DNA from: Bacteroidales bacterium
Lineage (GTDB): Bacteria > Bacteroidota > Bacteroidia > Bacteroidales > UBA12170
Direction: 5' to 3'
NCBI GenBank assembly: GCA_027858955.1
Contig: JAQIBR010000214.1
Coordinates: 1-47,839 of the forward strand
Length of the DNA: 47,839 bases
Part shown: piece by piece, positions 35,842 through 45,087 of the stretch
Numbering within the stretch: the first letter of the stretch is position 1
Layout of the letters: every line of letters begins with the position of its first letter
The notes under the pieces: generated by a model
What the model was told of the DNA's origin: nothing
The model's database searches: none
What the model saw: the letters and a program-made list of their open reading frames with translations, nothing else
Made by a program: the position numbers and the translations under genes

Positions 35842-37503
35842 TTAGTTCAATTGAGTATTTTTTGCTTTTCTAACAAAAAATACAAAGCCATTCTTTTCGC
35901 CAATATGTTCCAAATCAGTGACATCTTTAAGTAGTGATGAATATTGCAACTTAGTAACAAAATATACATCTTTATCAATATCGCCGGTTAATAACCAATT
36001 TTGGTCGTAGGATTTATTATTTACAGGAGCTGTAGTTTTTCCATAGAAGTAGGTTGCATAAGATTTAAAGTGGAAATTTTTGATATATACATCTTTTCCT
36101 GCTAGAGACTTAAAATATTCAATCAGAGCATTTTGTGAATACATTTCAATTTTTGGAACAATCATAATACTAACTGAAAAGGTAAATATTATGGTAGATA
36201 TCCAAAGAAGTAAAGCTCTTTTTATAACAAATTCTTTCTTGATAAGAATTAGAATAAGGACTATAATTATAAAGTATAGCAAGCCGGGTAAAAATTCATA
36301 GCCCGACCATTGAACATCAGCTTGCAAATTTGCATTGACAAATTCATCCTGAATCCAGTTATTAGCAATAATTGAACTTTTAAACTTATCAATAAACTGA
36401 ATTAAAACAAAGGGAGCAGCAATTATAAAAGATAGGATAATAAGCAAAACTGAAATCCACTTATTCCAAACAATTTCTTTTAAATATACTCGATAAATAA
36501 AGCTGGCAGCTAAAAAAGAAAGAGGGAAATAGGCTAGTGAAGAATAGTGGACAATTTTGGTCTTTACAATTGTGAATATTATTAAAACAGCCCAAAACAG
36601 AATGATCATTAGTTTCTTCATCAATTTATAATAGGAGTCCTTAATATTTTCCTTTTTAAATGATTTTAAAGCTAAAATAGAAGTGGGAAAAACCGATACA
36701 AAAAGAATTACGAAATGATAACCGAAAAATCCACCATGCCCGGCATCTTGTGATTGAAACAATCTTACTTGGTACAGCATAAAATCAATTACTGTATCGT
36801 AATTACCGTTAAGTAGTTGAATGATAAACCATGAGCCTCCAATAAGGATAAATACCAACAAATAAACTAATACCTCCGTTATTTTTACTTTTAGTTTGAA
36901 TTTGATTGCAAAAAGGAAAAATAAGCATGTTACAGCAATAAGTAGAAATCCTACAGGACCCTTTGTAAGTACTGCTAGACCAGCAAAAGTAGCTGATAAG
37001 AATATGTTTAGCAATTTCTTTTTATTTTCCGGGAATGAGTATAAAAACAGAAAATAAATTCCTAGAAAAATAAAAAGATTGAACCAGGGATCGATAATTC
37101 CCGATTTAAAATATAAAAAAGGGAATAGTGAACCAGCAAATGCTAAAACCCATAAAATACCGAATAAATTATCATTAAGCTTTCGCCCAATGTTAAAAAT
37201 AACTAGAAATGTTATAATTCCAACAATGGCATTCGGGAAACGGGCTGCAAACTCATTGATTCCAAAGATTTTCATTGAAAGCACTTGCATCCAAATAAAA
37301 AGTGGTGGCTTTTCCCAAAAGGGTAAAAAATTAATTTGAACATTTAAATAATCATTCGTAACAATCATTTCGCGAGCCGCTTCAGCAAAATTTATTTCAT
37401 CCCAGTCAAATAAATGTACGCTACCAAGGAAGGGAATAAATAATAGGGCAGAGGCTACTGCAATAATTATTTGGAGTTTTAAGGGACTGATTTTGTTTAT
37501 CAT
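35842..37503 (-). CDS. ArnT/PMT-like membrane glycosyltransferase (GT39/GT83 type)
   Basis: A 553-residue polytopic inner-membrane protein with about ten to twelve membrane helices and a soluble C-terminal domain (about 440-553). The first extracytoplasmic loop has the catalytic acidic motif LFDWDEINFAEAAREM (D33, D35, E36) and the second has FWEKPPLFIW (E64, K65), both diagnostic of ArnT/PMT enzymes that move a sugar from a polyprenyl-phosphate carrier. The GT2 gene lies 17 nt upstream on the same strand and probably makes that carrier-linked donor. The acceptor, whether lipid A, protein or glycan, cannot be told. Confidence 0.9.
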   Translation of the reverse strand: MINKISPLKLQIIIAVASALLFIPFLGSVHLFDWDEINFAEAAREMIVTNDYLNVQINFLPFWEKPPLFIWMQVLSMKIFGINEFAARFPNAIVGIITFLVIFNIGRKLNDNLFGILWVLAFAGSLFPFLYFKSGIIDPWFNLFIFLGIYFLFLYSFPENKKKLLNIFLSATFAGLAVLTKGPVGFLLIAVTCLFFLFAIKFKLKVKITEVLVYLLVFILIGGSWFIIQLLNGNYDTVIDFMLYQVRLFQSQDAGHGGFFGYHFVILFVSVFPTSILALKSFKKENIKDSYYKLMKKLMIILFWAVLIIFTIVKTKIVHYSSLAYFPLSFLAASFIYRVYLKEIVWNKWISVLLIILSFIIAAPFVLIQFIDKFKSSIIANNWIQDEFVNANLQADVQWSGYEFLPGLLYFIIIVLILILIKKEFVIKRALLLWISTIIFTFSVSIMIVPKIEMYSQNALIEYFKSLAGKDVYIKNFHFKSYATYFYGKTTAPVNNKSYDQNWLLTGDIDKDVYFVTKLQYSSLLKDVTDLEHIGEKNGFVFFVRKAKNTQLN

Positions 37504-37520
37504 TTAACTGCTATCTAATT

Positions 37521-38261
37521 CTATTTGAATAAATTATGCTTGATTAAACCCCACTTACTAAGTCTGAATAAAAGAGAAATATACATGACTCCAAAACCAT
37601 AAATAGCACTTCTTTTTAAACTTATGGACGAAGCTTCTTCAAAGTATTTTGTGGGACAAGTTATTTCTGCAATTTCGAAATTACGATAGATTATTTGAGC
37701 GAGCATTTGATTATCAAAAACAAAATTATCGGAATTATTATTGAAGTCTATTGCTCTTATAGTATCTGCAGAGAAAGCTCTATAACCAGTATGATATTCT
37801 GATAGTTTTTGATTGATTAGGACGTTTTGAAAAAATGTCAGAAATCTGTTGGCAATATATTTGATTATAGGCATTCCGCCTTTTAAAGCTCCTTTACCTA
37901 AAATCCTAGATCCCAAAACAACAGGATAAACATCATTCGCTATTAAATAGCTCATTGAATGAATAAGCTTTGGAGTATACTGATAATCAGGATGTAACAT
38001 TATAATAATATCTGCATTCAACTCCAATGCTTTATTATAACATGTTTTCTGATTACCGCCGTAGCCTTTATTATCTTGATGTTTTATAATATGTTTTATT
38101 CCTAGTTTGTGAGCTATTTCGACAGTTTGATCGGAACTATAATCATCAGTAAGTATCACATCATCAACAATATCAAAAGGAATTTCATTATAAGTTTTTT
38201 CTAATGTACGTTCTGCATTATATGCAGGCATAATTACTATTACCTTTTTGTTATTTATCAT
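37521..38261 (-). CDS. GT2 family glycosyltransferase, polyprenyl-phosphate sugar synthase-like
   Basis: A 246-residue inverting GT-A glycosyltransferase of the dolichol-phosphate-mannose-synthase type. The nucleotide-sugar site includes VIMPAYNAERTLEKTY at 9-24 and the DDYSSDQT segment, and the metal-binding loop is MLHPDYQY. The C-terminal segment is amphipathic and probably membrane-associated, without the extra helices of larger relatives. It is the promoter-proximal gene of a two-gene unit with the ArnT-like enzyme, supporting a donor-synthesis role. The 259-bp gap upstream (38262-38520), shared with the divergent MobA-like gene, is very AT-rich and shows no further gene. Confidence 0.9.
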   Translation of the reverse strand: MINNKKVIVIMPAYNAERTLEKTYNEIPFDIVDDVILTDDYSSDQTVEIAHKLGIKHIIKHQDNKGYGGNQKTCYNKALELNADIIIMLHPDYQYTPKLIHSMSYLIANDVYPVVLGSRILGKGALKGGMPIIKYIANRFLTFFQNVLINQKLSEYHTGYRAFSADTIRAIDFNNNSDNFVFDNQMLAQIIYRNFEIAEITCPTKYFEEASSISLKRSAIYGFGVMYISLLFRLSKWGLIKHNLFK

Positions 38262-38520
38262 TTTTGATATTTATTGTGTTTGCAAAGGAAAAGGATGATA
38301 ATTTTATATATATATTAAAATAGTGAATAACAAGCATTTAGAAGGATATATTTGTTAAAAAAGAGTTTATAATCTAAAATAAAATAAAAAATAAAGATAG
38401 TACTTTTTAATAATTATACTTTATCGACTTTTATAAATTTACAGTTTATTTAATTCGCAATCTTATTGTATATTCAAGAAAACCTGTTAATTTTATCATT
38501 TGTAGCTAAATTTAGATTTT

Positions 38521-39117
38521 GTGAAGGGAAGATATAAGAATATATGTGCAGTTGTTCTTGCGGGTGGAAAATGCACCAGATATAAAGGTGAGAACAAAGC
38601 CTTTTTGAAAATTGATGATGAAACTTTTTATGATAGGACAATTAGTTTACTTAGAAATATCTTTGAAGAGATTGTTGTAATCACAAATGACCCTGATGAT
38701 TTCCCTAAAGATAACATACCTAAATATCAAGATATTATAAAAAATATTGGGCCATTAGGAGGAATTCACACTGCTTTGTCTAATGCTGGAGAATTTGATG
38801 CTATTTTTATTGTAGCAGTTGATATGCCATATTTAGATGAAGACACTATTAGAAAAATTACCAAAAATTTCCTGGAACAAGATATTGATATTCTGATTCC
38901 TAAAATTGGTGATAATATTGAGCCTTTATCGGCCATTTATTCAATAAAAATATTGGCAAGGCTAAACGAATATCTCAAGGCAACGAATAATTTTTCGATA
39001 AGAAGTTTTTTAAAAGTAGTAAATACAACTTTTTTTGAATTAGATGCTACACAAGATAATAAAAAATCTTTTTATAATATTAATTCTCCACTAGATTATG
39101 AAGAACATATGAATTAG
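38521..39117 (+). CDS. MobA-like molybdenum cofactor guanylyltransferase / NTP-transferase
   Basis: A 198-residue nucleotidyltransferase. The N-terminal VVLAGGKCTRYKGENKAFL is the LAGG-x(n)-K signature of MobA, the NIGPLGGIHTAL segment and VAVDMPYLDEDTI (metal-binding D) follow in the usual order. It starts at GTG 38521; the next in-frame stop upstream is at 38503-38505 and no ATG precedes the signature, so GTG is the only reasonable start. No other molybdenum-cofactor gene is nearby, so it may serve a distant Moco enzyme or belong to the related MobA-like family with another substrate. Confidence 0.88.
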   Translation: MKGRYKNICAVVLAGGKCTRYKGENKAFLKIDDETFYDRTISLLRNIFEEIVVITNDPDDFPKDNIPKYQDIIKNIGPLGGIHTALSNAGEFDAIFIVAVDMPYLDEDTIRKITKNFLEQDIDILIPKIGDNIEPLSAIYSIKILARLNEYLKATNNFSIRSFLKVVNTTFFELDATQDNKKSFYNINSPLDYEEHMN

Positions 39118-39268
39118 TCAAGGCTTTAATAGTTTGCAATTAATTTTCTTGATAGTTCCTGCACCAAATACAATCTAAAAAGCAAATCTAAAGTACCTGA
39201 GAATCGTATAAATATTTTTTTGTGGAGAATTATCTTAGATATCAAAAATATACTAGAATCAAATTTTT

Positions 39269-39501
39269 ACTTTAACATAATATGGGGCATTTAATTGACT
39301 AATCGGTATTAAAGGCAATGATAACTGATTTTATGTTAATCAGCGGAGCCGAGCGGAATATAGAATGCAGAATAGATATGAGAATAATTCGAAATTACTT
39401 TAACATATAATCGTGACGTACCAAAACTAAAGTCTTGGTACTTATTATATGTTAATCAGCAAAGCTGAGTGTAATTTCGAATTTATGCCCCATAATTAAT
39501 A
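39269..39501. repeat. MITE/REP-like element of two related units with nested inverted repeats
   Basis: Outer 10-bp inverted repeats TATGGGGCAT (39281-39290) and ATGCCCCATA (39485-39494). Unit 1: stem arms 39272-39280 and 39331-39339. Unit 2: arms 39400-39410 and 39445-39455 (11 bp), inside which 39418-39424 pairs with 39435-39441 (7 bp). A further perfect 13-bp pair, 39386-39398 with 39471-39483, encloses unit 2. Both units start ACTTTAACAT and end with a GTTAATCAGC tail, and their starts are 128 nt apart, so they look like diverged copies. No open frame supports coding. Confidence 0.7.
39485..39501. repeat. left copy of a 17-nt near-direct repeat
   Basis: ATGCCCCATAATTAATA at the end of the palindromic element matches ATGTCTCATAATTAATA at 41014-41030 in 15 of 17 positions, same orientation. 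The two copies bracket the XRE-like and one-TM protein genes. The shared part is AT-rich, so chance is possible. Confidence 0.4.
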
Positions 39502-39607
39502 GTAAGTAAAAAACTAACTGTTTTTTAATTAATATGTTATTAACCTTTAGAGCAGCAAGGAAAAGGGGAGTAGCGCTAACTTCAAAAAAGTAATATATTC
39601 TATCACT

Positions 39608-39655
39608 AAGTGTAAACTAGGCAAAATTAAATTTACTTTTGCCTAGTTTACACTT
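39608..39655. terminator. long hairpin (19-bp perfect stem) at the 3' end of the repressor gene
   Basis: Arms 39608-39626 and 39637-39655 pair perfectly over 19 bp around a 10-nt loop. It lies 30 nt beyond the repressor stop codon on the minus strand. The flank on the + strand is T-rich (AATTTTCTCTCTTT), so it could stop transcription from either side. The stem is much longer than ordinary terminators in this window. Confidence 0.7.
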
Positions 39656-39684
39656 AATTTTCTCTCTTTCAGTCTTTTCCCTAT

Positions 39685-40086
39685 TTACATACGTTTATCC
39701 TTAGATTCCACGGGACATTTTTTTTGTAACTCAGTTTGCAAAAAGTTAATCTGATAATCCTTTTGTTTAAGCTGATTAAGTAGCTCTGTAATTAGTGTGC
39801 TAATTTCACTTGGATTCAATTCTGTATTATTATTTTTGATCAATTTAACTTCTGAACCATTCTCATAATTTTGATCACCTTCACCAAATAAAAACCAACG
39901 AGCATCTAAATTAGGGTATGCTTTTAATATCGCTACTTGACTGTCTCCAGTTATGTGAGTTCGCCCTTTTAACCAACCGTTTACATTCGACTTACTCTTT
40001 CCAATTATATTTGAAAAAACGATCTGAGAAATATTTAAGCTTTTAAAAAATATTTTAAATCTATCATTAGCTGTTTCTAATTCCAT
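39685..40086 (-). CDS. XRE/CI-repressor-like helix-turn-helix protein
   Basis: A 133-residue DNA-binding protein. The N-terminal helix-turn-helix (about 12-45) reads LNISQIVFSNIIGKSKSNVN then GWLKGRTHITG, followed by ILKAYPNLDARWFLFGEGDQ, a pattern common in phage-type or conjugative-element repressors of Bacteroidota. The C-terminal 40 residues (TELLNQLKQKDYQINFLQTE) are heptad-like and likely form a dimerising coiled coil; there is no S24 peptidase domain. The gene is divergent from the one-TM protein gene across 175 bp, an arrangement in which such a repressor often controls both. It carries its own strong terminator. Confidence 0.88.
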   Translation of the reverse strand: MELETANDRFKIFFKSLNISQIVFSNIIGKSKSNVNGWLKGRTHITGDSQVAILKAYPNLDARWFLFGEGDQNYENGSEVKLIKNNNTELNPSEISTLITELLNQLKQKDYQINFLQTELQKKCPVESKDKRM

Positions 40087-40215
40087 TTCTATTAATACAT
40101 CTGTTCAAACAAATTTAGTCATAATTTAAATTGATAAAATATAAGTAGGGGATATTTTACAATTTTTCCTATATTAGTTACTTTATAATCAATTGTATAG
40201 AATATATTGTTTAGC

Positions 40216-40251
40216 TTTACTGCACATATAAGCAAGCTTATGTGCAGTAAA
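40216..40251 (+). promoter_or_regulatory. hairpin in the leader of the one-TM protein gene
   Basis: Arms 40216-40226 and 40241-40251 pair perfectly over 11 bp; after a 2-nt bulge the inner arms 40229-40233 and 40236-40240 add 5 bp around a 2-nt loop. The stem ends 10 nt before the ATG at 40262. It could be an operator palindrome for the divergent repressor, an RNA element controlling translation, or a terminator-like attenuator. Confidence 0.5.
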
Positions 40252-40261
40252 TTGAAAAAAT

Positions 40262-40918
40262 ATGGAACATATCAAAGAAACACAAATTTTTATTATGGTT
40301 ATTCTACAGGCTCTTTATTATATATCAGGAATTGGAATTTTGATTGTCGCAATAATTGGATTGAAGCAACTCAAAATTGCCAAGCAAAACTTAATTATTA
40401 GATCAAGAAGAGAAGCAGCTACATTAGCAGCAGAACAATCAAAACACTATATAGAGAATATTATACCAATGCTCAACGCTTTTGATGATTTCCTAGAGAA
40501 AAAAGGCTTCGAAGAATACGAAGGAAAAATCTCTACATACACTTCCAAAGACTTGAAAGATTTTTCCATAAGTTGGTTTGCAAGATGGTTAAAACTTGTT
40601 ATAAAAGAAGACCCTGATATAAAAGGATTGAATGCACTTGATGGGTTTGCATCTTTCTTTACAAATAAAATTGCTGATGATGAAATTGCCTTCAATTCAG
40701 TTGGACTTAGTTTTTGCGATAGCGTAGAATCTATTTATCCTTTTATTGTCTTTTCTCGTAAGGCTGGAGAATTTAGCTATTATCATAATGTAATTGAATT
40801 ATATAAAATTTGGAAAAAAAGAATTGATAAATTACAGCTTCAAGATAAAATAGGTGGACTACAAAAAACATTAAATGAAATTAGTGATGTTAAAATTGAT
40901 CCAATTGGTACAAAATAA
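40262..40918 (+). CDS. one-TM cytoplasmic-domain protein of unknown function
   Basis: No named family recognised, although the plan resembles DUF4760-type proteins. Residues about 10-34 form one membrane helix, followed by a basic helical segment (KQLKIAKQNLIIRSRREAAT) and about 160 mostly helical cytoplasmic residues with FARWLKLVIKEDPDIKGLNA and FCDSVESIYPFIVFSRKAGE as the most distinctive stretches. It lies opposite the XRE-like repressor behind a leader hairpin. Gene pairs of a repressor and a small membrane protein occur in mobile or defence-related accessory islands, but nothing here identifies an effector activity. Confidence 0.75.
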   Translation: MEHIKETQIFIMVILQALYYISGIGILIVAIIGLKQLKIAKQNLIIRSRREAATLAAEQSKHYIENIIPMLNAFDDFLEKKGFEEYEGKISTYTSKDLKDFSISWFARWLKLVIKEDPDIKGLNALDGFASFFTNKIADDEIAFNSVGLSFCDSVESIYPFIVFSRKAGEFSYYHNVIELYKIWKKRIDKLQLQDKIGGLQKTLNEISDVKIDPIGTK

Positions 40919-41013
40919 AAGTGCATAATTGAAATTGTGTGCTGAAAGTTATATAGTGTATATATTTATGACTTGTATAAACAATTGAAATACAGATATA
41001 TACAAATTAATAA

Positions 41014-41030
41014 ATGTCTCATAATTAATA
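41014..41030. repeat. right copy of the 17-nt near-direct repeat
   Basis: Matches 39485-39501 in 15 of 17 positions in the same orientation. It lies in the 173-bp gap between the one-TM protein gene and the TPR gene, about 60 nt from the point where the conserved gyrA neighbourhood begins. Confidence 0.4.
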
Positions 41031-41056
41031 TTATGATAAATAGTAAATTCTAAATA

Positions 41057-41085
41057 AAAGGGATAGATTTATACTCCATCCCCTT
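41057..41085 (-). terminator. intrinsic terminator after the gyrA-TPR unit
   Basis: On the minus strand an 8-bp stem with one G-U pair (41078-41085 with 41057-41064) is followed by TTATTT. It lies immediately after the stop codon of the TPR gene at 41092. Confidence 0.6.
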
Positions 41086-41091
41086 ACACTT

Positions 41092-42225
41092 TTAATTATT
41101 ATTTAATTCTTTCAGTTTTTCGAGTTGCTTTGTAGAAGTATAAATTTGACGTAATGCTTTTACAACATCACTATCATCAGGATCAATTGTATATGCATGC
41201 TCAAAATATGGTAAGCTTTTTAAGAAATATACATTGGCTTCAGCCATAACAATTTTGTATTCTTCAGTCTTATCAAACGGTAAATTGTTTGCTTTCATAT
41301 TTAAATCAAAAGCACGCGAATAATAAACAACACCTAGGTTGTATAAAGCTAAGAAATAATCAGGATTAATATCTAATGCTTGCTGGTAATAGATAACTGC
41401 TTCTTCATTGTTTTTTACTTCTTTATAAGAATCTCCTAAAGCTAAATATAAACTTGCATTTTCTGGTTCCAATTCGATTGATCTTTTGAGTTTAGTAATT
41501 ACTTCGTCAAATCTCCCCTGCCCCAATAAAATGTTGATTTCTGCAATAAGAATTCCATTGTTTTCAGGAAATTTTACTCTTCCTGCGGTCAATACTTCTT
41601 CAGCTTTTTCAAAATTTTCTTCTTGTTTGTATACATTTGCTAGTTCGCTGTAAATGACTGGATTAATGTAAGCCATTTCAATAAGTTGCTCATATTTTTC
41701 TATGGCAACATCATTAATTCCTCCATTTGAAGCAGATAAGGCTGTTGCATATATTGTCATTGTATCAACAACATCAATTAATGCATTAGATGCACTTGCT
41801 CTATCAAAGCAGTCAATAGCTTTGTCGAAGGCCTCGGATTCGAAAGATTTAATACCATTCGCATAAAAAGTGTTTGCAAGTTGTAACACATTTGCTGATA
41901 ATTCGAGAAACAAGGAATTTTTCTCATCCAAACTAGCAGACTTTTTATATCCTTCTAATGCTTTATTTAAAGCATCAGCATCCAAGCTAGCAGTAGCTTC
42001 ATCAGTAGAAGCTCCAAGTTGAGCATAAATCTGGCCATAATATAACCAGGTTTTAGCATCTTGAATAGTTTTTTCATGAGCAACTGCTATATCAATTAAC
42101 TCTTTAGCTTTTGTTAATTTGCCCTTATCAAGATTTACTTTTGCCGAATTTCTTTTTCGGTTTTGTGCATTTGCAATCGATGAGATTGAAAACAAAATCA
42201 CTAATAAAATTGTGTATTTTTTCAT
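41092..42225 (-). CDS. exported tetratricopeptide-repeat protein
   Basis: A 377-residue protein with a signal peptide (1-20, ending SIANAQ). Several tetratricopeptide repeats fill the mature chain, for example EKYEQLIEMAYINPVIYSEL, NASLYLALGDSYKEVKNNEE and PDYFLALYNLGVVYYSRAF. It is the downstream gene of a pair with gyrA, 30 nt after the gyrase stop. A TPR gene directly behind gyrA is a recurring Bacteroidota arrangement. The protein probably acts in the periplasm or at the outer membrane as a scaffold; no enzymatic motif is present. Confidence 0.88.
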   Translation of the reverse strand: MKKYTILLVILFSISSIANAQNRKRNSAKVNLDKGKLTKAKELIDIAVAHEKTIQDAKTWLYYGQIYAQLGASTDEATASLDADALNKALEGYKKSASLDEKNSLFLELSANVLQLANTFYANGIKSFESEAFDKAIDCFDRASASNALIDVVDTMTIYATALSASNGGINDVAIEKYEQLIEMAYINPVIYSELANVYKQEENFEKAEEVLTAGRVKFPENNGILIAEINILLGQGRFDEVITKLKRSIELEPENASLYLALGDSYKEVKNNEEAVIYYQQALDINPDYFLALYNLGVVYYSRAFDLNMKANNLPFDKTEEYKIVMAEANVYFLKSLPYFEHAYTIDPDDSDVVKALRQIYTSTKQLEKLKELNNN

Positions 42226-42255
42226 GTTGTGTAAATTAATTATTTTGTCTTTTTT

Positions 42256-44835
42256 TTAGTCTATATTTTCTTCGTTATTTTCTAAATTATCTGTTAATCC
42301 ATTATCATCTGAATCTTCTGCTAATTCAGTATCTTCAATTATTGTGCCATCCTCTGCTAAGATGTCTTCATCATCGTCGGTAACAAACTGTTCAACTTTA
42401 GCAACAGAAGCAATAGAATCACCTTCAGAAATTTTTATGAGTCTAACTCCCTGCGTATTACGACCCATTACGCGAATAGCATGATTTTCACCTCCTACTG
42501 CAATTCGAATTAAAATACCTGATTTGTTAATAATCATTAAATCGTCTGAATCGGTAACATTTTTAATAGCTATTACATCACCTGTTTTCTCGGTGATATT
42601 CAAAGTTTTAACTCCTTTACCTCCACGATTTGTTTCGCGATAATCATCTAATTTAGAGCGTTTTCCGTAACCATTTTCAGAAACAACAAGAATATCATAT
42701 TCTGAATTGCTTAAACAAATCATTCCGATAACTTCATCTTTTTCATCTTTCAGTTTAATTCCACGAACTCCTGAAGCATTCCTCCCCATTGGGCGAACTA
42801 GCTTTTCGTTAAATCGAATGGCTCTACCAGATTTACTTGCAATAAGAACTTCGTTTTCGCCATTAGTTAAACGAGCATCCAAAAGAGTGTCGTTATCTCT
42901 AATTGTAATAGCATTTATTCCATTAATACGCGGTCTGCTATATGCTTCTAGCGAAGTTTTCTTGATAATTCCTTTTTTTGTAGCTAGAATGATGAAGTTA
43001 TTCTTAACATATTCCTCATTCTTAATATCTTTAACATTAAGATAAGCTTTAATTTTATCGTCTGCCGGAATATTTATGATATTTTGAATAGCCCGACCTT
43101 TAGTTGTTCTACTGCCTTCAGGGATTTCGTAAACACGCAACCAGAATACACGACCTTGTTCAGTAAACATTAGCATATAATCGTGCATACTTGCTACAAA
43201 CAGATATTCAAGGAAATCTTCGTTACGGGCTACACTGCCTTTTGCACCGCGACCTCCCCTATTCTGTCTACGGTAATCAGTTAATACAGTGCGTTTTATA
43301 TAACCAGCATGTGAAATAGTGATTACTACTTCCTCATCAGGAATAGTATCTTCTATACGGAAATCGTTTGCAGAATATTCAATTTTACTTTTACGCTCAT
43401 CGCCATACTTTTCCTTTACCTCACGTAGCTCTTTGGTAATAATTTCCATACGAAGATCAACATTGGCAAGAATATCTTTTAAATGTTCAATAAGTTTAAT
43501 AAGTTCATCGTATTCTGAACGCAATTTATCTTGTTCCAAAGCTGTTAAATGACGCAAGCGCATATCAACAATTGCGCGAGCCTGCAAGTCGGAAAGTCCG
43601 AAGCGTTCGATTAATTTAGTACGAGCTTCATCTGTGCTGGCAGAAGCTCTAATAATTTTAATTACTTCATCAATATTATCCGAAGCAATAATTAATCCTT
43701 CTAAAATATGTGCTCTCTTTTCAGCTTGATCTAATTCGAATTGTGTTCTGCGAACGACTACCACATGACGATGTTCAACAAAATGAAAAATCATATCCTT
43801 CAGGTTCAGCATCATAGGACGACCGTGTACGAGGGCAATATTATTAATGCTGAAAGAAGTTTGTAGTTGTGAATATTGATATAACTTATTCAGTACCACA
43901 TTAGTATTGGCATCTTTTTTAAGTTCAAAAACAATTCGCATACCCTTACGGTCACTTTCGTCGCGAATGTCAGAAATACCGATGATTTTCTTTTCATTAA
44001 CCATATCGGCGATCTTTTTGATCATTTCCGATTTGTTAACCTGATAAGGAATACTTGTTGCAATAATGGCTTCTCTTCCAGGTCTAATTTCTTCCATAGT
44101 TGTTTCGCCACGCATTACAACTCTACCTCTACCTGTTTCAAAAGCATCAATAACGCCATCGTATCCGTATATTATTCCGCCTGTGGGAAAATCTGGTGCT
44201 TTAACGTATTGTCTTAGATCTGTAATAGTTATGTCATTATTCTGGATATAAGCCAAGATACCATCAATAACTTCGCTTAAGTTGTGAGGTGCCATATTAG
44301 TGGCCATTCCTACTGCAATTCCAGAAGCACCATTCACTAATAAATTAGGAATACGAGTTGGTAAAACAGTTGGTTCTTTTAAGCTATCATCGAAATTATT
44401 CTGAAAATCAACTGTATTTTTCTCAATATCGACTAGAGATTCTTCTGATATTTTGCGTAAACGTGCTTCGGTATAACGCATTGCAGCTGGACTATCACCA
44501 TCAATACTACCAAAGTTTCCTTGGCCATCTACTAAAGGGTAACGTAAAGACCAATGTTGCGCCATACGTACCATAGCATCATATACTGATGAATCGCCAT
44601 GTGGGTGATACTTACCTAGTACTTCACCAACAATTCTAGCCGATTTTTTATAGCTTTTATTTGAAAGCACTCCTAAATCTAACATCCCAAAAAGAACACG
44701 TCTATGAACAGGTTTTAAGCCATCGCGTACATCGGGTAATGCGCGTGAAACAATTACTGACATAGCGTAATCGATATAGGCCGATTTCATCTGAGTGGCA
44801 ATATTTACTTTTACTATTCTTTCTCCTTCGTTCAT
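42256..44835 (-). CDS. gyrA: DNA gyrase subunit A
   Basis: Type II topoisomerase subunit that breaks and rejoins DNA for negative supercoiling. The 859-residue chain has the breakage-reunion domain with [20 protein letters not shown] and the catalytic Y121 in AMRYTEARL. The C-terminal DNA-wrapping domain contains the GyrA box [11 protein letters not shown] and beta-pinwheel repeats, then a very acidic tail of about 50 residues. The quinolone pocket reads [12 protein letters not shown] with S82 and D86, matching the susceptible residues S83 and D87 of E. coli. It is divergent from clpC and co-directional with the TPR gene. Presence of the GyrA box distinguishes it from ParC. Confidence 0.97.
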   Translation of the reverse strand: MNEGERIVKVNIATQMKSAYIDYAMSVIVSRALPDVRDGLKPVHRRVLFGMLDLGVLSNKSYKKSARIVGEVLGKYHPHGDSSVYDAMVRMAQHWSLRYPLVDGQGNFGSIDGDSPAAMRYTEARLRKISEESLVDIEKNTVDFQNNFDDSLKEPTVLPTRIPNLLVNGASGIAVGMATNMAPHNLSEVIDGILAYIQNNDITITDLRQYVKAPDFPTGGIIYGYDGVIDAFETGRGRVVMRGETTMEEIRPGREAIIATSIPYQVNKSEMIKKIADMVNEKKIIGISDIRDESDRKGMRIVFELKKDANTNVVLNKLYQYSQLQTSFSINNIALVHGRPMMLNLKDMIFHFVEHRHVVVVRRTQFELDQAEKRAHILEGLIIASDNIDEVIKIIRASASTDEARTKLIERFGLSDLQARAIVDMRLRHLTALEQDKLRSEYDELIKLIEHLKDILANVDLRMEIITKELREVKEKYGDERKSKIEYSANDFRIEDTIPDEEVVITISHAGYIKRTVLTDYRRQNRGGRGAKGSVARNEDFLEYLFVASMHDYMLMFTEQGRVFWLRVYEIPEGSRTTKGRAIQNIINIPADDKIKAYLNVKDIKNEEYVKNNFIILATKKGIIKKTSLEAYSRPRINGINAITIRDNDTLLDARLTNGENEVLIASKSGRAIRFNEKLVRPMGRNASGVRGIKLKDEKDEVIGMICLSNSEYDILVVSENGYGKRSKLDDYRETNRGGKGVKTLNITEKTGDVIAIKNVTDSDDLMIINKSGILIRIAVGGENHAIRVMGRNTQGVRLIKISEGDSIASVAKVEQFVTDDDEDILAEDGTIIEDTELAEDSDDNGLTDNLENNEENID

Positions 44836-45037
44836 TGTATTTTTTAAATTAGTTATTCGCCTATTAAAGTCTATTTTTAAGAGCAGTAGTAGGCAATTTT
44901 CACCCTAATATTAGTTGTGAAAAATAGGTTGCGAAGTTAAGAAATTTTATTCTAAAATTAAGATTTTTGATAGGTCAAAAATGGATAATTTTAACAAGTA
45001 AATGTTGAAAAAATGTAGTCCCTAAAAGAATAACTCC

Positions 45038-45045
45038 TACTTTTG
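45038..45045 (+). promoter_or_regulatory. putative -7 box (TACTTTTG) for clpC
   Basis: Matches TAnnTTTG and is placed about 43 nt before the clpC ATG in the 252-bp divergent gap with gyrA. The same octamer is found on the minus strand before alaS. No -33 TTG at the expected distance is evident, and no other gene is seen in 44836-45087. Confidence 0.45.
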
Positions 45046-45087
45046 TACCTGGATTTGATTTGAAATAGAAAATATACAAAAATAAAT

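Larger units (their letters stand above)
39118..39684. other. 567-bp gene-free region of palindromes
   Basis: No credible gene. 39118-39268 is plain AT-rich sequence with no clear signal. 39269-39501 is the nested-palindrome element listed separately. 39534-39593 is a 19-codon open frame with a basic product that I do not accept as a gene. 39608-39655 is the strong hairpin listed as a terminator. The stretch lies between the MobA-like gene and the XRE-like repressor. Confidence 0.7.

Noticed and set aside
39269-39475. Integron attC sites, because of paired AAC/GTT core-like ends
   Set aside because: The 7-nt cores do not fit RYYYAAC and GTTRRRY, and no integron integrase or cassette array is visible.
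39534-39593. 19-codon open frame with a basic product before the long hairpin
   Set aside because: Too short, no recognisable start context, and no homology clue; could be the tail of a lost gene.
42256-44835. parC (topoisomerase IV subunit A)
   Set aside because: The GyrA box and the acidic C-terminal tail identify gyrase A.
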